A stretch of 49,919 bases of DNA from Mycolicibacter sinensis (GTDB lineage: Bacteria > Actinomycetota > Actinomycetes > Mycobacteriales > Mycobacteriaceae), in the NCBI RefSeq assembly GCF_001667945.1, contig NZ_LZJK01000085.1, positions 1 through 49,919 of the forward strand, read 5' to 3'. The notes beneath the pieces are model-generated. The model was not told where the DNA came from and did not search any database. It saw only the letters and a program-made list of their open reading frames with translations. Position 1 is the first letter of the stretch, and every line of letters starts with the position of its first letter. Of this stretch, positions 16,470 to 25,866 are shown one piece after another. The translations under genes and the position numbers were made by a program.

Positions 16470-17627
16470 TCAACCCAGGATCAGGCCCGACGTGGGCACG
16501 CCGGTGCCGGCGGTGACCAGCACGTGCTCGACGCCCTCGACCTGGTTGACCGACGTGCCGCGCAGCTGGCGCACCCCTTCGGCGATGCCGTTCATGCCGT
16601 GCACGTAGGCCTCGCCGAGTTGGCCGCCGTGGGTGTTGATCGGCAGCCGGCCGCCCAGCTCGATCGCCCCGCCGGCGATGAAGTCCTTGGCCTCCCCCTT
16701 ACCGCAGAAACCCAGCTCCTCCAACTGGATCAGCGTGTACGGGGTGAAGTGGTCGTAGAGCACCGCGGTCTGGATGTCGGCCGGTGTCAGTCCGGACTGC
16801 GCCCACAACTGCTTGCCCACCAGGCCCATCTCGGGCAGCCCGAGCTCCTCGCGGTAGTAGGAGTACATGGTGAACTGGTCGGCGCCGGCGCCCTGCGCGG
16901 CCGCTTCGATGACCGCCGGACGGTGCTTGAGGTCGCGTGCCCGCTCGGGGGTGGTCACCACGATGGCCACCCCGCCGTCGGTCTCCTGGCAGCAGTCCAG
17001 CAGCCGCAGCGGCTCGGCGATCCAGCGCGAGTTCTGGTGATCCTCGATGGTGATCGGCTTGCCGTAGAAGTGGGCCTTGGGGTTGGTCGCCGCGTGCTTG
17101 CGGTCGGCGACCGATACCACACCGAAATCTGCACTGGTGGCCCCGTATTCGTGCATGTAGCGCTGGGCGATCATCGCCACCGACGCGGCGGGGGTGCTCA
17201 GGCCGTGCGGGTAGGACCAGCTGTACTCCACGCCACGGGAATCGGCGTTGACGGTCAGCCCGGTCATCACCTGGCCGAACCGGAATTCCGAGCGCTCGTT
17301 GAAAGCGCGGTAGGCCACCACGACTTCGGCCACCCCGGTCGCCACCGCCATGGCCGCCTGCTGCACGGTGGCCGCCGCGGCACCGCCGCCGTAACCGATC
17401 TGGGAGAAGAACGTCAGCTCACCGATGCCGGTAGCGCGCGCGACGGCGGTCTCCAGATTGGAGTCCATGGTGAAGGTCACCAACCCGTCGACGTCGGCCG
17501 GCGTCAGGCCCGCGTCGTCGAGCGCGTCGAGCACCGCCTCGGCGGCCAGGCGCAGTTCGCTGCGCCCGGATTCCTTGGAGAAGTCGGTTGCGCCGATCCC
17601 GGCGATGGCCGCCTTACCGGACAACAT
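16470..17627 (-). CDS. ltp2: Steroid side-chain retro-aldolase Ltp2 (thiolase superfamily)
   Basis: This 385-residue protein is of the thiolase-like lipid-transfer type (SCP-x thiolase fold). In the characterised pathway Ltp2 cleaves 17-hydroxy-3-oxo-4-pregnene-20-carboxyl-CoA to androstenedione and propionyl-CoA, in complex with the DUF35 part of ChsH2. Visible family segments are AAIAGIGATDFSKESGR, GYGGGAAAATVQQAAMAVATG and the C-terminal LPINTHGGQLGEAYVHGMNG, which has the thiolase-like HGG loop. The ATG at 17627 overlaps the chsH1 stop (TGATG). It is the last gene of the leftward operon, matching Rv3540c. Confidence 0.94.
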   Translation of the reverse strand: MLSGKAAIAGIGATDFSKESGRSELRLAAEAVLDALDDAGLTPADVDGLVTFTMDSNLETAVARATGIGELTFFSQIGYGGGAAAATVQQAAMAVATGVAEVVVAYRAFNERSEFRFGQVMTGLTVNADSRGVEYSWSYPHGLSTPAASVAMIAQRYMHEYGATSADFGVVSVADRKHAATNPKAHFYGKPITIEDHQNSRWIAEPLRLLDCCQETDGGVAIVVTTPERARDLKHRPAVIEAAAQGAGADQFTMYSYYREELGLPEMGLVGKQLWAQSGLTPADIQTAVLYDHFTPYTLIQLEELGFCGKGEAKDFIAGGAIELGGRLPINTHGGQLGEAYVHGMNGIAEGVRQLRGTSVNQVEGVEHVLVTAGTGVPTSGLILG

Positions 17628-18028
17628 CACGCCTCCCCGATGGTCAGTGTGGCCGTGGCGATGACATGGTCGCCCAGGCTGTTGTTACCAACGACTTTCA
17701 CCGTGACCAGGCCGTCCTCCACCGCGGTCACCTCACCGCTGAAGGTGACGGTGTCGTAGGCGTACCACGGCACGCCCAGTCGCAGCGCGATCGAGCGGAT
17801 CACCGCGTTGGATCCGGCCCAGTCGGTGAGGTAACGCTGCACCAGGCCGGTGTCGGTGAGAATGTTGACGAAGATGTCCTTGGACCCCTTGGCCTGAGCC
17901 TTGTCCCGGTCGTGGTGCACGTCCTGGTAATCGCGGGTGGCGATCGCCGTGGAGACGATGAATGTCGGGTCGCCGTAGATCTTCAGTTCGGGCAGTGTGG
18001 TGCCCACTTCCACGGTCGGAGCGCTCAT
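17627..18028 (-). CDS. chsH1: MaoC-like steroid enoyl-CoA hydratase subunit ChsH1
   Basis: This 133-residue single hot-dog protein begins MSAPTVEVGTTLPEL. The central YQDVHHDRDKAQAKGSKDIFVNILTDTG is the MaoC catalytic stretch. In the known system ChsH1 pairs with the MaoC domain of ChsH2 to hydrate the pregnadiene-carboxyl-CoA made by ChsE1-ChsE2. The ATG at 18028 is chosen over a longer frame because it overlaps the chsH2 stop by four bases (ATGA). It matches Rv3541c in position. Confidence 0.93.
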   Translation of the reverse strand: MSAPTVEVGTTLPELKIYGDPTFIVSTAIATRDYQDVHHDRDKAQAKGSKDIFVNILTDTGLVQRYLTDWAGSNAVIRSIALRLGVPWYAYDTVTFSGEVTAVEDGLVTVKVVGNNSLGDHVIATATLTIGEA

Positions 18029-18987
18029 GCCCCGCCTCCTTCCACAGGCTCCCATGCATACAAGCTCCAGGCCGGACCGGCGTCACTGGCAGGGAAGTCG
18101 AGATAGGTTGCGCGAACCGGCATTCCGATCTTCACCGCAGCGGCGTCGACGCCGCGCAGCTCACCGAGCATCCGCACGCCCTGCTCGAGCTCGACCAGCG
18201 CGATCACAAACGGACATGCTCGGCCGGGGACTTTCGGGGCGTGGTGCACCACGTAGCTGAACACCGTTCCCTTACCGCTGGAAACGACGTAGTCGGTGGT
18301 CTCGGTCTTGTCCTTCCAGACCGCCGGCACCGGCGGGTGCTGCAGGCTGCCATCCGGACGGCGCTGGATGCGCAGCTCGTGGGCGGCCACCCCCTCCCAG
18401 AAGTACTGGGAATCCCTCGACCATGAGGGGCGCATCATCTTGTCCGGCTCGAGATCCTCGGGCACCGCGACGGACTCGGCGCGGTCTTTCGGCAGGAACT
18501 TCAAGATGCGCCAGTTCATGTCGGCGACATTCTCTTCGCCGACCCACCAGCGGATTTTCTGGGTGACGAAGTACCCCTCACCCAAGCCGGTCTGCTTGGG
18601 TCCCACGATGTCGGTCACCTCGGCGGTGACACTGACCTCTTCGCCCGGCCGCAGGTAGCGGTGGTAGGTCTGCTCGCAGTTGGTGGCCACCACGCCGACA
18701 TAGCCTGCGCCGTCGAACAATTCCATGACCTTGCCGAGCGGGTCGTCTGCGGGACGCTCCCCGCCCAGGCCCATCATGGTCCACACCTGGATCATCGCCG
18801 GCGGAGCGACGATTCCGGGGTGGCCGGCCGCCTTGGCAGCCGCCTCGTCGATGTAGATCGGGTTCTTGTCGCCGATCGCATCAACCCAGTGCCGAATCAT
18901 CGGCTGGTTCACCGGGTCCCGACCGGACCGTGGCTTGCTGCGGCCGGCCGCCAATATCTGCTCGATCCCCGAGCTCAGCTCGTTCAT
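18025..18987 (-). CDS. chsH2: ChsH2: MaoC-like hydratase domain fused to DUF35 domain
   Basis: This 320-residue protein has an N-terminal hot-dog domain (residues 1-170; MIRHWVDAIGDKNPIYIDEAAA, then PPAMIQVWTM) and a C-terminal DUF35 OB-fold (about 190-315; FWEGVAAHELRIQRRPDG, then VIALVELEQGVRMLGELRGV). The hydratase domain acts with ChsH1; the DUF35 domain supports Ltp2. I see no CxxC-type zinc ribbon in the DUF35 part, whereas many DUF35 proteins have one. The start overlaps the fadE29 stop by four bases. It corresponds to Rv3542c. Confidence 0.93.
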   Translation of the reverse strand: MNELSSGIEQILAAGRSKPRSGRDPVNQPMIRHWVDAIGDKNPIYIDEAAAKAAGHPGIVAPPAMIQVWTMMGLGGERPADDPLGKVMELFDGAGYVGVVATNCEQTYHRYLRPGEEVSVTAEVTDIVGPKQTGLGEGYFVTQKIRWWVGEENVADMNWRILKFLPKDRAESVAVPEDLEPDKMMRPSWSRDSQYFWEGVAAHELRIQRRPDGSLQHPPVPAVWKDKTETTDYVVSSGKGTVFSYVVHHAPKVPGRACPFVIALVELEQGVRMLGELRGVDAAAVKIGMPVRATYLDFPASDAGPAWSLYAWEPVEGGGA

Positions 18988-20147
18988 CGTGGCACCCGCG
19001 GAACCTTGAGACCTGAGGCGGCGATCATCTCGCGCATCACCTCGTTGACCCCACCGCCGAACGTGATGACCAGGTTGCGTTTGGCCTGCACATCCAGCCA
19101 GCGCAGCAGCTCGGCGGTGGCCGGGTCGGCCGGGTTGCCGTAGCAGCCGACGATCTCCTCGGCCAACCGGCCGGCGTACTGGATCCGCTCGGTGCCAAAG
19201 ACTTTGGTGGCTGCCGCGTCGGCGACATCGATGATCTCGCCGGCCGCAGCGACCTGCCAGTTGAGCAACTCGTTGATGCGGAACATGGCGTGGATCTCGC
19301 CGAGGCCGCGCTTGACCGCCTCGTGGGAGATCGGGGTCACCCCGTCGCTGCCGGGCTTGGTGGCCCAGGCGTGCACCTTGTCGTAGATGGCGCCGAACCG
19401 GCCGGCCGGACCGAGCATCACGCGCTCGTTGTTGAGCTGGGTGGTGATCAGCTTCCAGCCGCCGTTCTCCTCGCCGACCAGCATGTCGACGGGCACCCGA
19501 ACGTCGTTGTAGTAGGTCGCGTTGGTGTGATGCGCGCCATCGGACAGGATCATCGGTGTCCAGGAGTAACCCGGGTCCTTGGTGTCGACGATGAGGATCG
19601 AGATCCCCTTGTGCTTCACCGCGGTCGGGTCGGTGCGCACCGCCAGCCAGATGTAGTCGGCGTCGTGCGCGCCGGTGGTGAACACCTTCTGACCGTTGAC
19701 GATGTAGTGGTCACCGTCGCGCACCGCGGTGGTGCGCAACGACGCCAGGTCGGTGCCGGCTTCCGGTTCGGTGTAGCCGATCGCGAAATGCACTTCCCCG
19801 GCCAGGATCGCCGGCAGGAACTTCTTCTTCTGCGCCTCGTTGCCATACACCTGCAAGGTCGGACCGACCGTCTGCAGCGTCACGGCCGGCAGCGGGATGT
19901 CGGCGCGCTGCGCCTCGTTGACGAAGATCTGCTGCTCGATCGGACCGAAGCCCAGGCCGCCGAACTCCTTGGGCCAGCCCACCCCGAGCTTGCCGTCGCG
20001 GCCCATCCGCCGGATCACGTCACGGTAGGCCTGGTTGTGCCGGTCGACGGCCATCGCCTTTTCCTCATCAGGGGTGATGAGGTTGGCGAAGTATTCCCGT
20101 AGTTCGGCTTGCAGCTTGCGCTGCTCGGGGGTCAGATCGACGAACAT
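18984..20147 (-). CDS. fadE29: Acyl-CoA dehydrogenase FadE29 (ChsE2)
   Basis: This 387-residue protein begins MFVDLTPEQRKLQAELREYF. FAD and substrate segments of the family are visible (FAIGYTEPEAGTDLASLRTT, VNGQKVFTTGAHDADYIWL, RIQYAGRLAEEIVGCYG). FadE29 and FadE28 form the alpha2-beta2 ChsE1-ChsE2 enzyme that dehydrogenates the three-carbon side chain of 3-oxo-4-pregnene-20-carboxyl-CoA. The longer open frame is rejected because the ATG at 20147 gives the Rv3543c N-terminus. The first 16 bases overlap the end of fadE28. Confidence 0.94.
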   Translation of the reverse strand: MFVDLTPEQRKLQAELREYFANLITPDEEKAMAVDRHNQAYRDVIRRMGRDGKLGVGWPKEFGGLGFGPIEQQIFVNEAQRADIPLPAVTLQTVGPTLQVYGNEAQKKKFLPAILAGEVHFAIGYTEPEAGTDLASLRTTAVRDGDHYIVNGQKVFTTGAHDADYIWLAVRTDPTAVKHKGISILIVDTKDPGYSWTPMILSDGAHHTNATYYNDVRVPVDMLVGEENGGWKLITTQLNNERVMLGPAGRFGAIYDKVHAWATKPGSDGVTPISHEAVKRGLGEIHAMFRINELLNWQVAAAGEIIDVADAAATKVFGTERIQYAGRLAEEIVGCYGNPADPATAELLRWLDVQAKRNLVITFGGGVNEVMREMIAASGLKVPRVPR

Positions 20148-21145
20148 TGTGCTCCCACCAGGTCGAGACGGTGCGACCGTCCGCCCAGCAGGCGGTTCAG
20201 GTCCTTGATCGTGGAGTAGTAGCGGTCCATCGGGTAGTCCACGTCCATACCCATCCCGCCGTGCAGGTGATGGCAGAGTTGCATCACCGGGGGCGCCTGC
20301 GAGGTGATCCAGTAGCCGAGCACCCCGAGGTCGTCGGTGGCGTCGAGGCCGTTGGCCAGCCGCCACACCACCGACGTCGCCGCCAAGGTGATGGTGCGCG
20401 AGACGATGTAGACCTCGGACAGTTGCGCGGCCACCGTCTGGAAGGTCGACAGCGGTCGGCCGAATTGCTCACGGCTGCCGACGTAGTCGGCGGTCAGCCG
20501 CAGCGCACCGGCCACCAATCCGGAGGCGTAGGCGCCGATCATGGCCAGCGCCAATTGGTTCACCCGATGCACCGAGGCGCCGTCGAGCACGGTGTCGACC
20601 TCGGCGTCGTCGAAGACGACCGTGTACTCGTCGCTGTGGTTGGCCGTCGGGGTCTTGTTCAGCGTCACCCCGGCCGCCGTCGGTGAGATCACCGCAACAC
20701 CGGAATCAGCGGTGACCAGCATCCACTCGGCCTGCTCGGCGAAGGGCACCCCGATCTTGGTGCCGGACAAGCGATTACCGGTCAGCGTGACTGCGGGCTG
20801 CTCGGGGAGCGCGGCGGCCGGCTCGTCGAGCGCGGCGGTCAGCACCGCCCCTTTGGCCACGCCGGCCAGGTAGCGGTCCTGCTCGCCCTCGCTGGCCAGT
20901 TCCAGCAGCGGCACCAGGCCGAACCCGAGGGTGGCCAGTGCGGGGCTGACGGTCCCGTGCCGACCGATCTCGGTGAGCGCCGTGGCGACTTCCGACAAGC
21001 CGACCCCGTCACCGCCGAGCCGCTCCGGCACCGCGAGAGCGGTCACGCCGCCGGCGACCAGCGCCTCCCAGCTGTTGTCCCGGTCGAGCACCGACGTGAC
21101 GACGTCGGCGACTGCCTGCTGTTCCGGATCTGGACTGAAGTCCAC
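20132..21145 (-). CDS. fadE28: Acyl-CoA dehydrogenase FadE28 (ChsE1)
   Basis: This 337-residue protein starts at GTG 21145 (MDFSPDPEQQAVADVVTS). It is the shorter, divergent partner of FadE29. The C-terminal helical domain shows YVGSREQFGRPLSTFQTVAAQLSEVY and HLHGGMGMDVDYPM, while the N-terminal domain is reduced, as expected for a heteromeric steroid dehydrogenase subunit. It follows cyp125 after 15 bp and overlaps fadE29, matching Rv3544c. It works in side-chain degradation together with FadE29. Confidence 0.94.
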   Translation of the reverse strand: MDFSPDPEQQAVADVVTSVLDRDNSWEALVAGGVTALAVPERLGGDGVGLSEVATALTEIGRHGTVSPALATLGFGLVPLLELASEGEQDRYLAGVAKGAVLTAALDEPAAALPEQPAVTLTGNRLSGTKIGVPFAEQAEWMLVTADSGVAVISPTAAGVTLNKTPTANHSDEYTVVFDDAEVDTVLDGASVHRVNQLALAMIGAYASGLVAGALRLTADYVGSREQFGRPLSTFQTVAAQLSEVYIVSRTITLAATSVVWRLANGLDATDDLGVLGYWITSQAPPVMQLCHHLHGGMGMDVDYPMDRYYSTIKDLNRLLGGRSHRLDLVGAQCSSI

Positions 21146-21160
21146 CGAATCTCCTTAAAC

Positions 21161-22408
21161 CTAGTGGGCCACCGGGCATTTGCCGGTGTAGTCCATCTGC
21201 CAATGCTTGATGCCGTTGAGCCACCCGGACCGCAGCCGTTCCGGCTTGGCCAGCGGGGCCAGGTCCGGCACGTGGTCGGCGACTGCGTTGAAGATCAGGT
21301 CGATCGTCAGCCGGGCCAGGTGGGTGCCGATGCAGTAGTGCGCACCGGTGCCGCCGAACCCGACGTGCGGGTTCGGATCGCGCAGGATGTTGAACTCCTG
21401 CGGGTTGTCGAAGGCGTCCTCGTCGAAGTTGGCCGAGCGGTAGAACATCACTACCCGCTGGCCCTTCTTGATCTGCGCTCCGGACAGTTCGTAGTCTTCC
21501 AGCGCGGTGCGCTGGAAGCAGATCACCGGGGAGGCCCACCGCACGATCTCGTCGGCGGTAGTTGCCGGGCGCTCCTTTTTGAACAGCTCCCACTGCTCGG
21601 GGTGCTCGGAGAACGCGATCATGCCGTGGGTGATCGAGTTGCGGGTGGTCTCGTTGCCGGCCACCGCCAGCATCACCACGAAGAAACCGAACTCGTCGTC
21701 GGAGAGCTTCTCGCCGTCGATGTCCGCGTTGATCAGGGTGGTGACGATGTCCTCGCCCGGGTTCTCCGCCTTGGCGGCGGCCAGTTGCATGGCGTACTGG
21801 ATCAACTCGACCGACGAGGCCTGCGGGTCGATGTCGGCGTATTCCGGGTCCTCGCTGCCGGTCATCTCGTTGGACCACTGGAACAGCTTGTCCCGGTCTT
21901 CCTGCGGCACCCCGAGCAGCCCGGCGATCGCCTGCAGCGGCAGCTCGCAAGAGACCTGCTCGACAAAGTCCCCGGAGCCGGCCTCGGCGGCGGCTTTGAC
22001 GATCGCCTGCGCACGCTCGTGGAGTTCGTCGCGCAGCCGCCCGATCGCTCGTGGGGTGAAGCCCCGAGAGATGATCCGGCGCAGCCGGGTGTGGTGCGGC
22101 GCATCCATGTTCAGCATCACGAACCGCTGAACCTCGATGTTCTCCCGAGCCATGTCGTCGGGAAACCGTGGGATCACACAGTTTTCGTAGCTGGAGAAGA
22201 CATCGCTGCGCAGCGACACCTCTTTGACGTCGGCGAGCTTGGTGACCGCCCAGTAGCCCCCGTCGTTGAATCCGCCGCCCTTGCCGGGGGCTTGCTCGAC
22301 CCAACAGACAGGCGCCGCCTTGCGCAGCCGCGCGAATTCCTCCTCCGGGATGCCTTGGACGATGACGTCAGGATTGAGGAAGTCGAATCCTGCGGGAAGT
22401 GTGGACAT
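21161..22408 (-). CDS. cyp125: Steroid C26-monooxygenase CYP125
   Basis: This 415-residue P450 begins MSTLPAGFDFLNPDVI. It has AGNETTRNSITHG in the I-helix, the haem loop FGGTGAHYCIG with Cys359, and the characteristic C-terminus DYTGKCPVAH also found in M. tuberculosis CYP125. It hydroxylates and further oxidises the terminal side-chain carbon of cholesterol or cholestenone to start beta-oxidation. The ATG at 22408 has a GGAGGG site upstream; an upstream open extension reads into the neighbouring P450 and is discarded. It leads into fadE28, as Rv3545c does. Confidence 0.95.
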   Translation of the reverse strand: MSTLPAGFDFLNPDVIVQGIPEEEFARLRKAAPVCWVEQAPGKGGGFNDGGYWAVTKLADVKEVSLRSDVFSSYENCVIPRFPDDMARENIEVQRFVMLNMDAPHHTRLRRIISRGFTPRAIGRLRDELHERAQAIVKAAAEAGSGDFVEQVSCELPLQAIAGLLGVPQEDRDKLFQWSNEMTGSEDPEYADIDPQASSVELIQYAMQLAAAKAENPGEDIVTTLINADIDGEKLSDDEFGFFVVMLAVAGNETTRNSITHGMIAFSEHPEQWELFKKERPATTADEIVRWASPVICFQRTALEDYELSGAQIKKGQRVVMFYRSANFDEDAFDNPQEFNILRDPNPHVGFGGTGAHYCIGTHLARLTIDLIFNAVADHVPDLAPLAKPERLRSGWLNGIKHWQMDYTGKCPVAH

Positions 22409-22440
22409 GGTGGAACTACCCTCCGTGTTCGTTCGGTGGT

Positions 22441-23685
22441 TCAGGCGGACTTGCCGGTGTAGTCGACCTGCCAGTGCTTGATCCCGTTGAGCCAGCCCGA
22501 ACGCAGGCGTTCCGGGGCGGCCAGGGGCTTGAGGTTGGGAATCTGGTCGGCGATGGCGTTGAACATCAGGTTCACCGACATCCGGGCCAGGTGGGTGCCG
22601 ATGCAGTAGTGCGCGCCGGTGCCGCCGAAGCCGACGTGCGGGTTGGGGTCCCGCAGGATGTTGAACTGCTGCGGGTCGTCGAAGACCTCGGGGTCGAAGT
22701 TGGCGGCGCGGTAGAACATCACCACCCGCTGGCCCTTCTTGATCTTCACCCCGGACAGCTCGTAATCGCGGGTGGCGGTGCGCTGGAACGACGTCACCGG
22801 GGTGGCCCACCGCACCACCTCGTCGGCGGTGGTCTCCGGGCGCTCGGACTTGAACAGCTCCCACTGCTCGGGGAACTCGGTGAACGCCATCATCCCCTGG
22901 GTGATCGAGTTACGTGTGGTCTCGCTGCCGGCCACCGCCAGCAGAATGATGAAGAACCCCAGCTCGTCGTCGTTGAGCTTCTCGCCGTCGATGTCCGCCT
23001 CGATCAACGTGGTGACGATGTCCTGGCCGGGGTTCTGCCGCTTCATCTCGGCCAGCTGCAGCCCGTAGGAGATGATCTCCATCGACGAGGTCTTCGGGTC
23101 GTAGTGGGCGTACTCCGGGTCGTCGTAGGACGTCATCTGGTTGGTCCAGTTGAACAACTTGCCGCGGTCCTCCTGCGGCACCCCCATCAGGCCGGCGATC
23201 GCCTGCAGCGGCAGCTCGGAGGCCACCTCCACCACGAAGTCACCGGTGCCCTTGGCGGCGGCCTCCTTGGCGATGGCCTGGGCGCGCTCCTGCAGTTCGT
23301 CGTGCAGCGGCAGGATGTGGCGGGGGGTGAAACCACGCGAGACGATCCGGCGCAGCCGGGTGTGCCGGGGCGCGTCCTGGTTGAGCATCAGCAGCCGGCC
23401 GACGTCGATGTTCTCCCGTTCGATGTCGTCGTTGTAGCGCGGGATGGCCCCATTGATCTCGCTGGAGAAGACGTCGTCGAGCCGGGACACCTCTTTGACG
23501 TCGTGGTGGCTGGTGATCGCCCAGTAGCCACCGTCTTTGAATCCGCCACTCTTGTCGTCCGGCTGCTCGATCCAGGTGATCGGGGCGGCGGCCCGCACTT
23601 GGGCGAACTCCGCATCCGGGAGCCGTTCGGCGTAGATCTCCGGGTCAGTGAAGTCGAACCCCGGCGGTAGTTTGATACTCGACAT
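22441..23685 (-). CDS. CYP125-family cytochrome P450 (copy 3, tandem with cyp125)
   Basis: This 414-residue P450 begins MSSIKLPPGFDFTDPEIYAERLP. The haem cysteine is Cys361 in FGGTGAHYCIG and the I-helix is AGSETTRNSITQG. It ends KHWQVDYTGKSA, lacking the CPVAH tail. It is nearly the twin of the P450 at 9838-11094 and more distant from the cyp125 next to it. A clear AGGAG lies seven bases before the ATG, and a KstR operator lies just upstream (23701-23714). It is the promoter-proximal gene of the side-chain operon here, 32 bp before cyp125, so both are likely co-transcribed. Confidence 0.93.
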   Translation of the reverse strand: MSSIKLPPGFDFTDPEIYAERLPDAEFAQVRAAAPITWIEQPDDKSGGFKDGGYWAITSHHDVKEVSRLDDVFSSEINGAIPRYNDDIERENIDVGRLLMLNQDAPRHTRLRRIVSRGFTPRHILPLHDELQERAQAIAKEAAAKGTGDFVVEVASELPLQAIAGLMGVPQEDRGKLFNWTNQMTSYDDPEYAHYDPKTSSMEIISYGLQLAEMKRQNPGQDIVTTLIEADIDGEKLNDDELGFFIILLAVAGSETTRNSITQGMMAFTEFPEQWELFKSERPETTADEVVRWATPVTSFQRTATRDYELSGVKIKKGQRVVMFYRAANFDPEVFDDPQQFNILRDPNPHVGFGGTGAHYCIGTHLARMSVNLMFNAIADQIPNLKPLAAPERLRSGWLNGIKHWQVDYTGKSA

Positions 23686-23700
23686 CGACGGACTCCTAAA

Positions 23701-23714
23701 TGCAACGCGTTCTA
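23701..23714. promoter_or_regulatory. KstR operator for the leftward side-chain operon
   Basis: TGCAACGCGTTCTA fits TNNAACNNGTTNNA. It lies 15 bp upstream of the first P450 of the leftward operon that ends with ltp2. Confidence 0.85.
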
Positions 23715-23779
23715 GTAGCAGTAAAACATGGCCTCACCATAGACCAAAGGCGTCTTCACATCGTCGCTTGTCAGACTGT

Positions 23780-23793
23780 TGAAACGTGTTCTA
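23780..23793. promoter_or_regulatory. KstR operator for fadA5
   Basis: TGAAACGTGTTCTA fits the KstR consensus and lies ten bases before the fadA5 ATG. Together with the site at 23701 it gives one operator per arm of the divergent promoter, as at kstD. Confidence 0.9.
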
Positions 23794-23794
23794 G

Positions 23795-24955
<1,161 letters not shown>

Positions 24956-25345
24956 ATGGCCCCCGTGCCAGAGACCGACCGCATCGCGGCCGCCCAGGCC
25001 TACATCGACGCGCTGGTCAGCCACGACGCCTCCGCGGTCCGGTTCTCCCCCGACTGCGTCCGCATCGAGGTCGGACTCAAGACCGGATTTTCCGGAAACC
25101 ACTTGCGGCGCAGCCTCAATCGTGGGCCGCAGTTCCGGCTGATCTCGGCCGCCACTTTGCCGAAGTACAGCATCGACGGTGACGAGGTGCGCGCGGTCTA
25201 CGACATCATCACCAAGCCGTCGCTGTTCGGCCGACGGATCTGCTCGCATGTCGACGAGGTCTTCGTCATTCCCGCCGACAGCCCCGACGGCACCGCCGTC
25301 ATCCACCACATCCGGGCCGGGATCAAGCCGTTCGTGCAACGTTAG
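24956..25345 (+). CDS. Small NTF2/SnoaL-like protein coupled to fadA5
   Basis: This 129-residue protein begins MAPVPETDRIAAAQAYIDAL at the base after the fadA5 TAA, so translation is probably coupled. The pattern of an N-terminal helix, SHDASAVRFSPDCVRIEVG, a middle SLNRGPQF segment and C-terminal strands VDEVFVIPAD and IHHIRAGIKPF suggests an NTF2-like fold. M. tuberculosis passes directly from fadA5 to ddn, so this is an additional gene. Its place under the fadA5 KstR operator suggests a sterol-related ligand or isomerase role, which is inference. Confidence 0.72.
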   Translation: MAPVPETDRIAAAQAYIDALVSHDASAVRFSPDCVRIEVGLKTGFSGNHLRRSLNRGPQFRLISAATLPKYSIDGDEVRAVYDIITKPSLFGRRICSHVDEVFVIPADSPDGTAVIHHIRAGIKPFVQR

Positions 25346-25834
<489 letters not shown>

Positions 25835-25851
25835 TCCGCTATCGGGCCGGC

Positions 25852-25866
25852 CGGGGCTAAGCCCCG
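25852..25866. terminator. Short GC hairpin between convergent ddn and SDR genes
   Basis: CGGGGC, TAA and GCCCCG make a 6 bp stem with a three-base loop in the 22 bp convergent gap and the first bases of the SDR stop region. It could terminate rightward transcription. There is no U-tract and the stem is short. Confidence 0.35.

Noticed and set aside
18025..18600. Loss of zinc-ribbon cysteines in the DUF35 part of ChsH2 as an anomaly
   Set aside because: I could not compare with orthologues, and steroid-pathway DUF35 domains may normally lack the ribbon, so it is mentioned in the gene entry but not raised as a finding.
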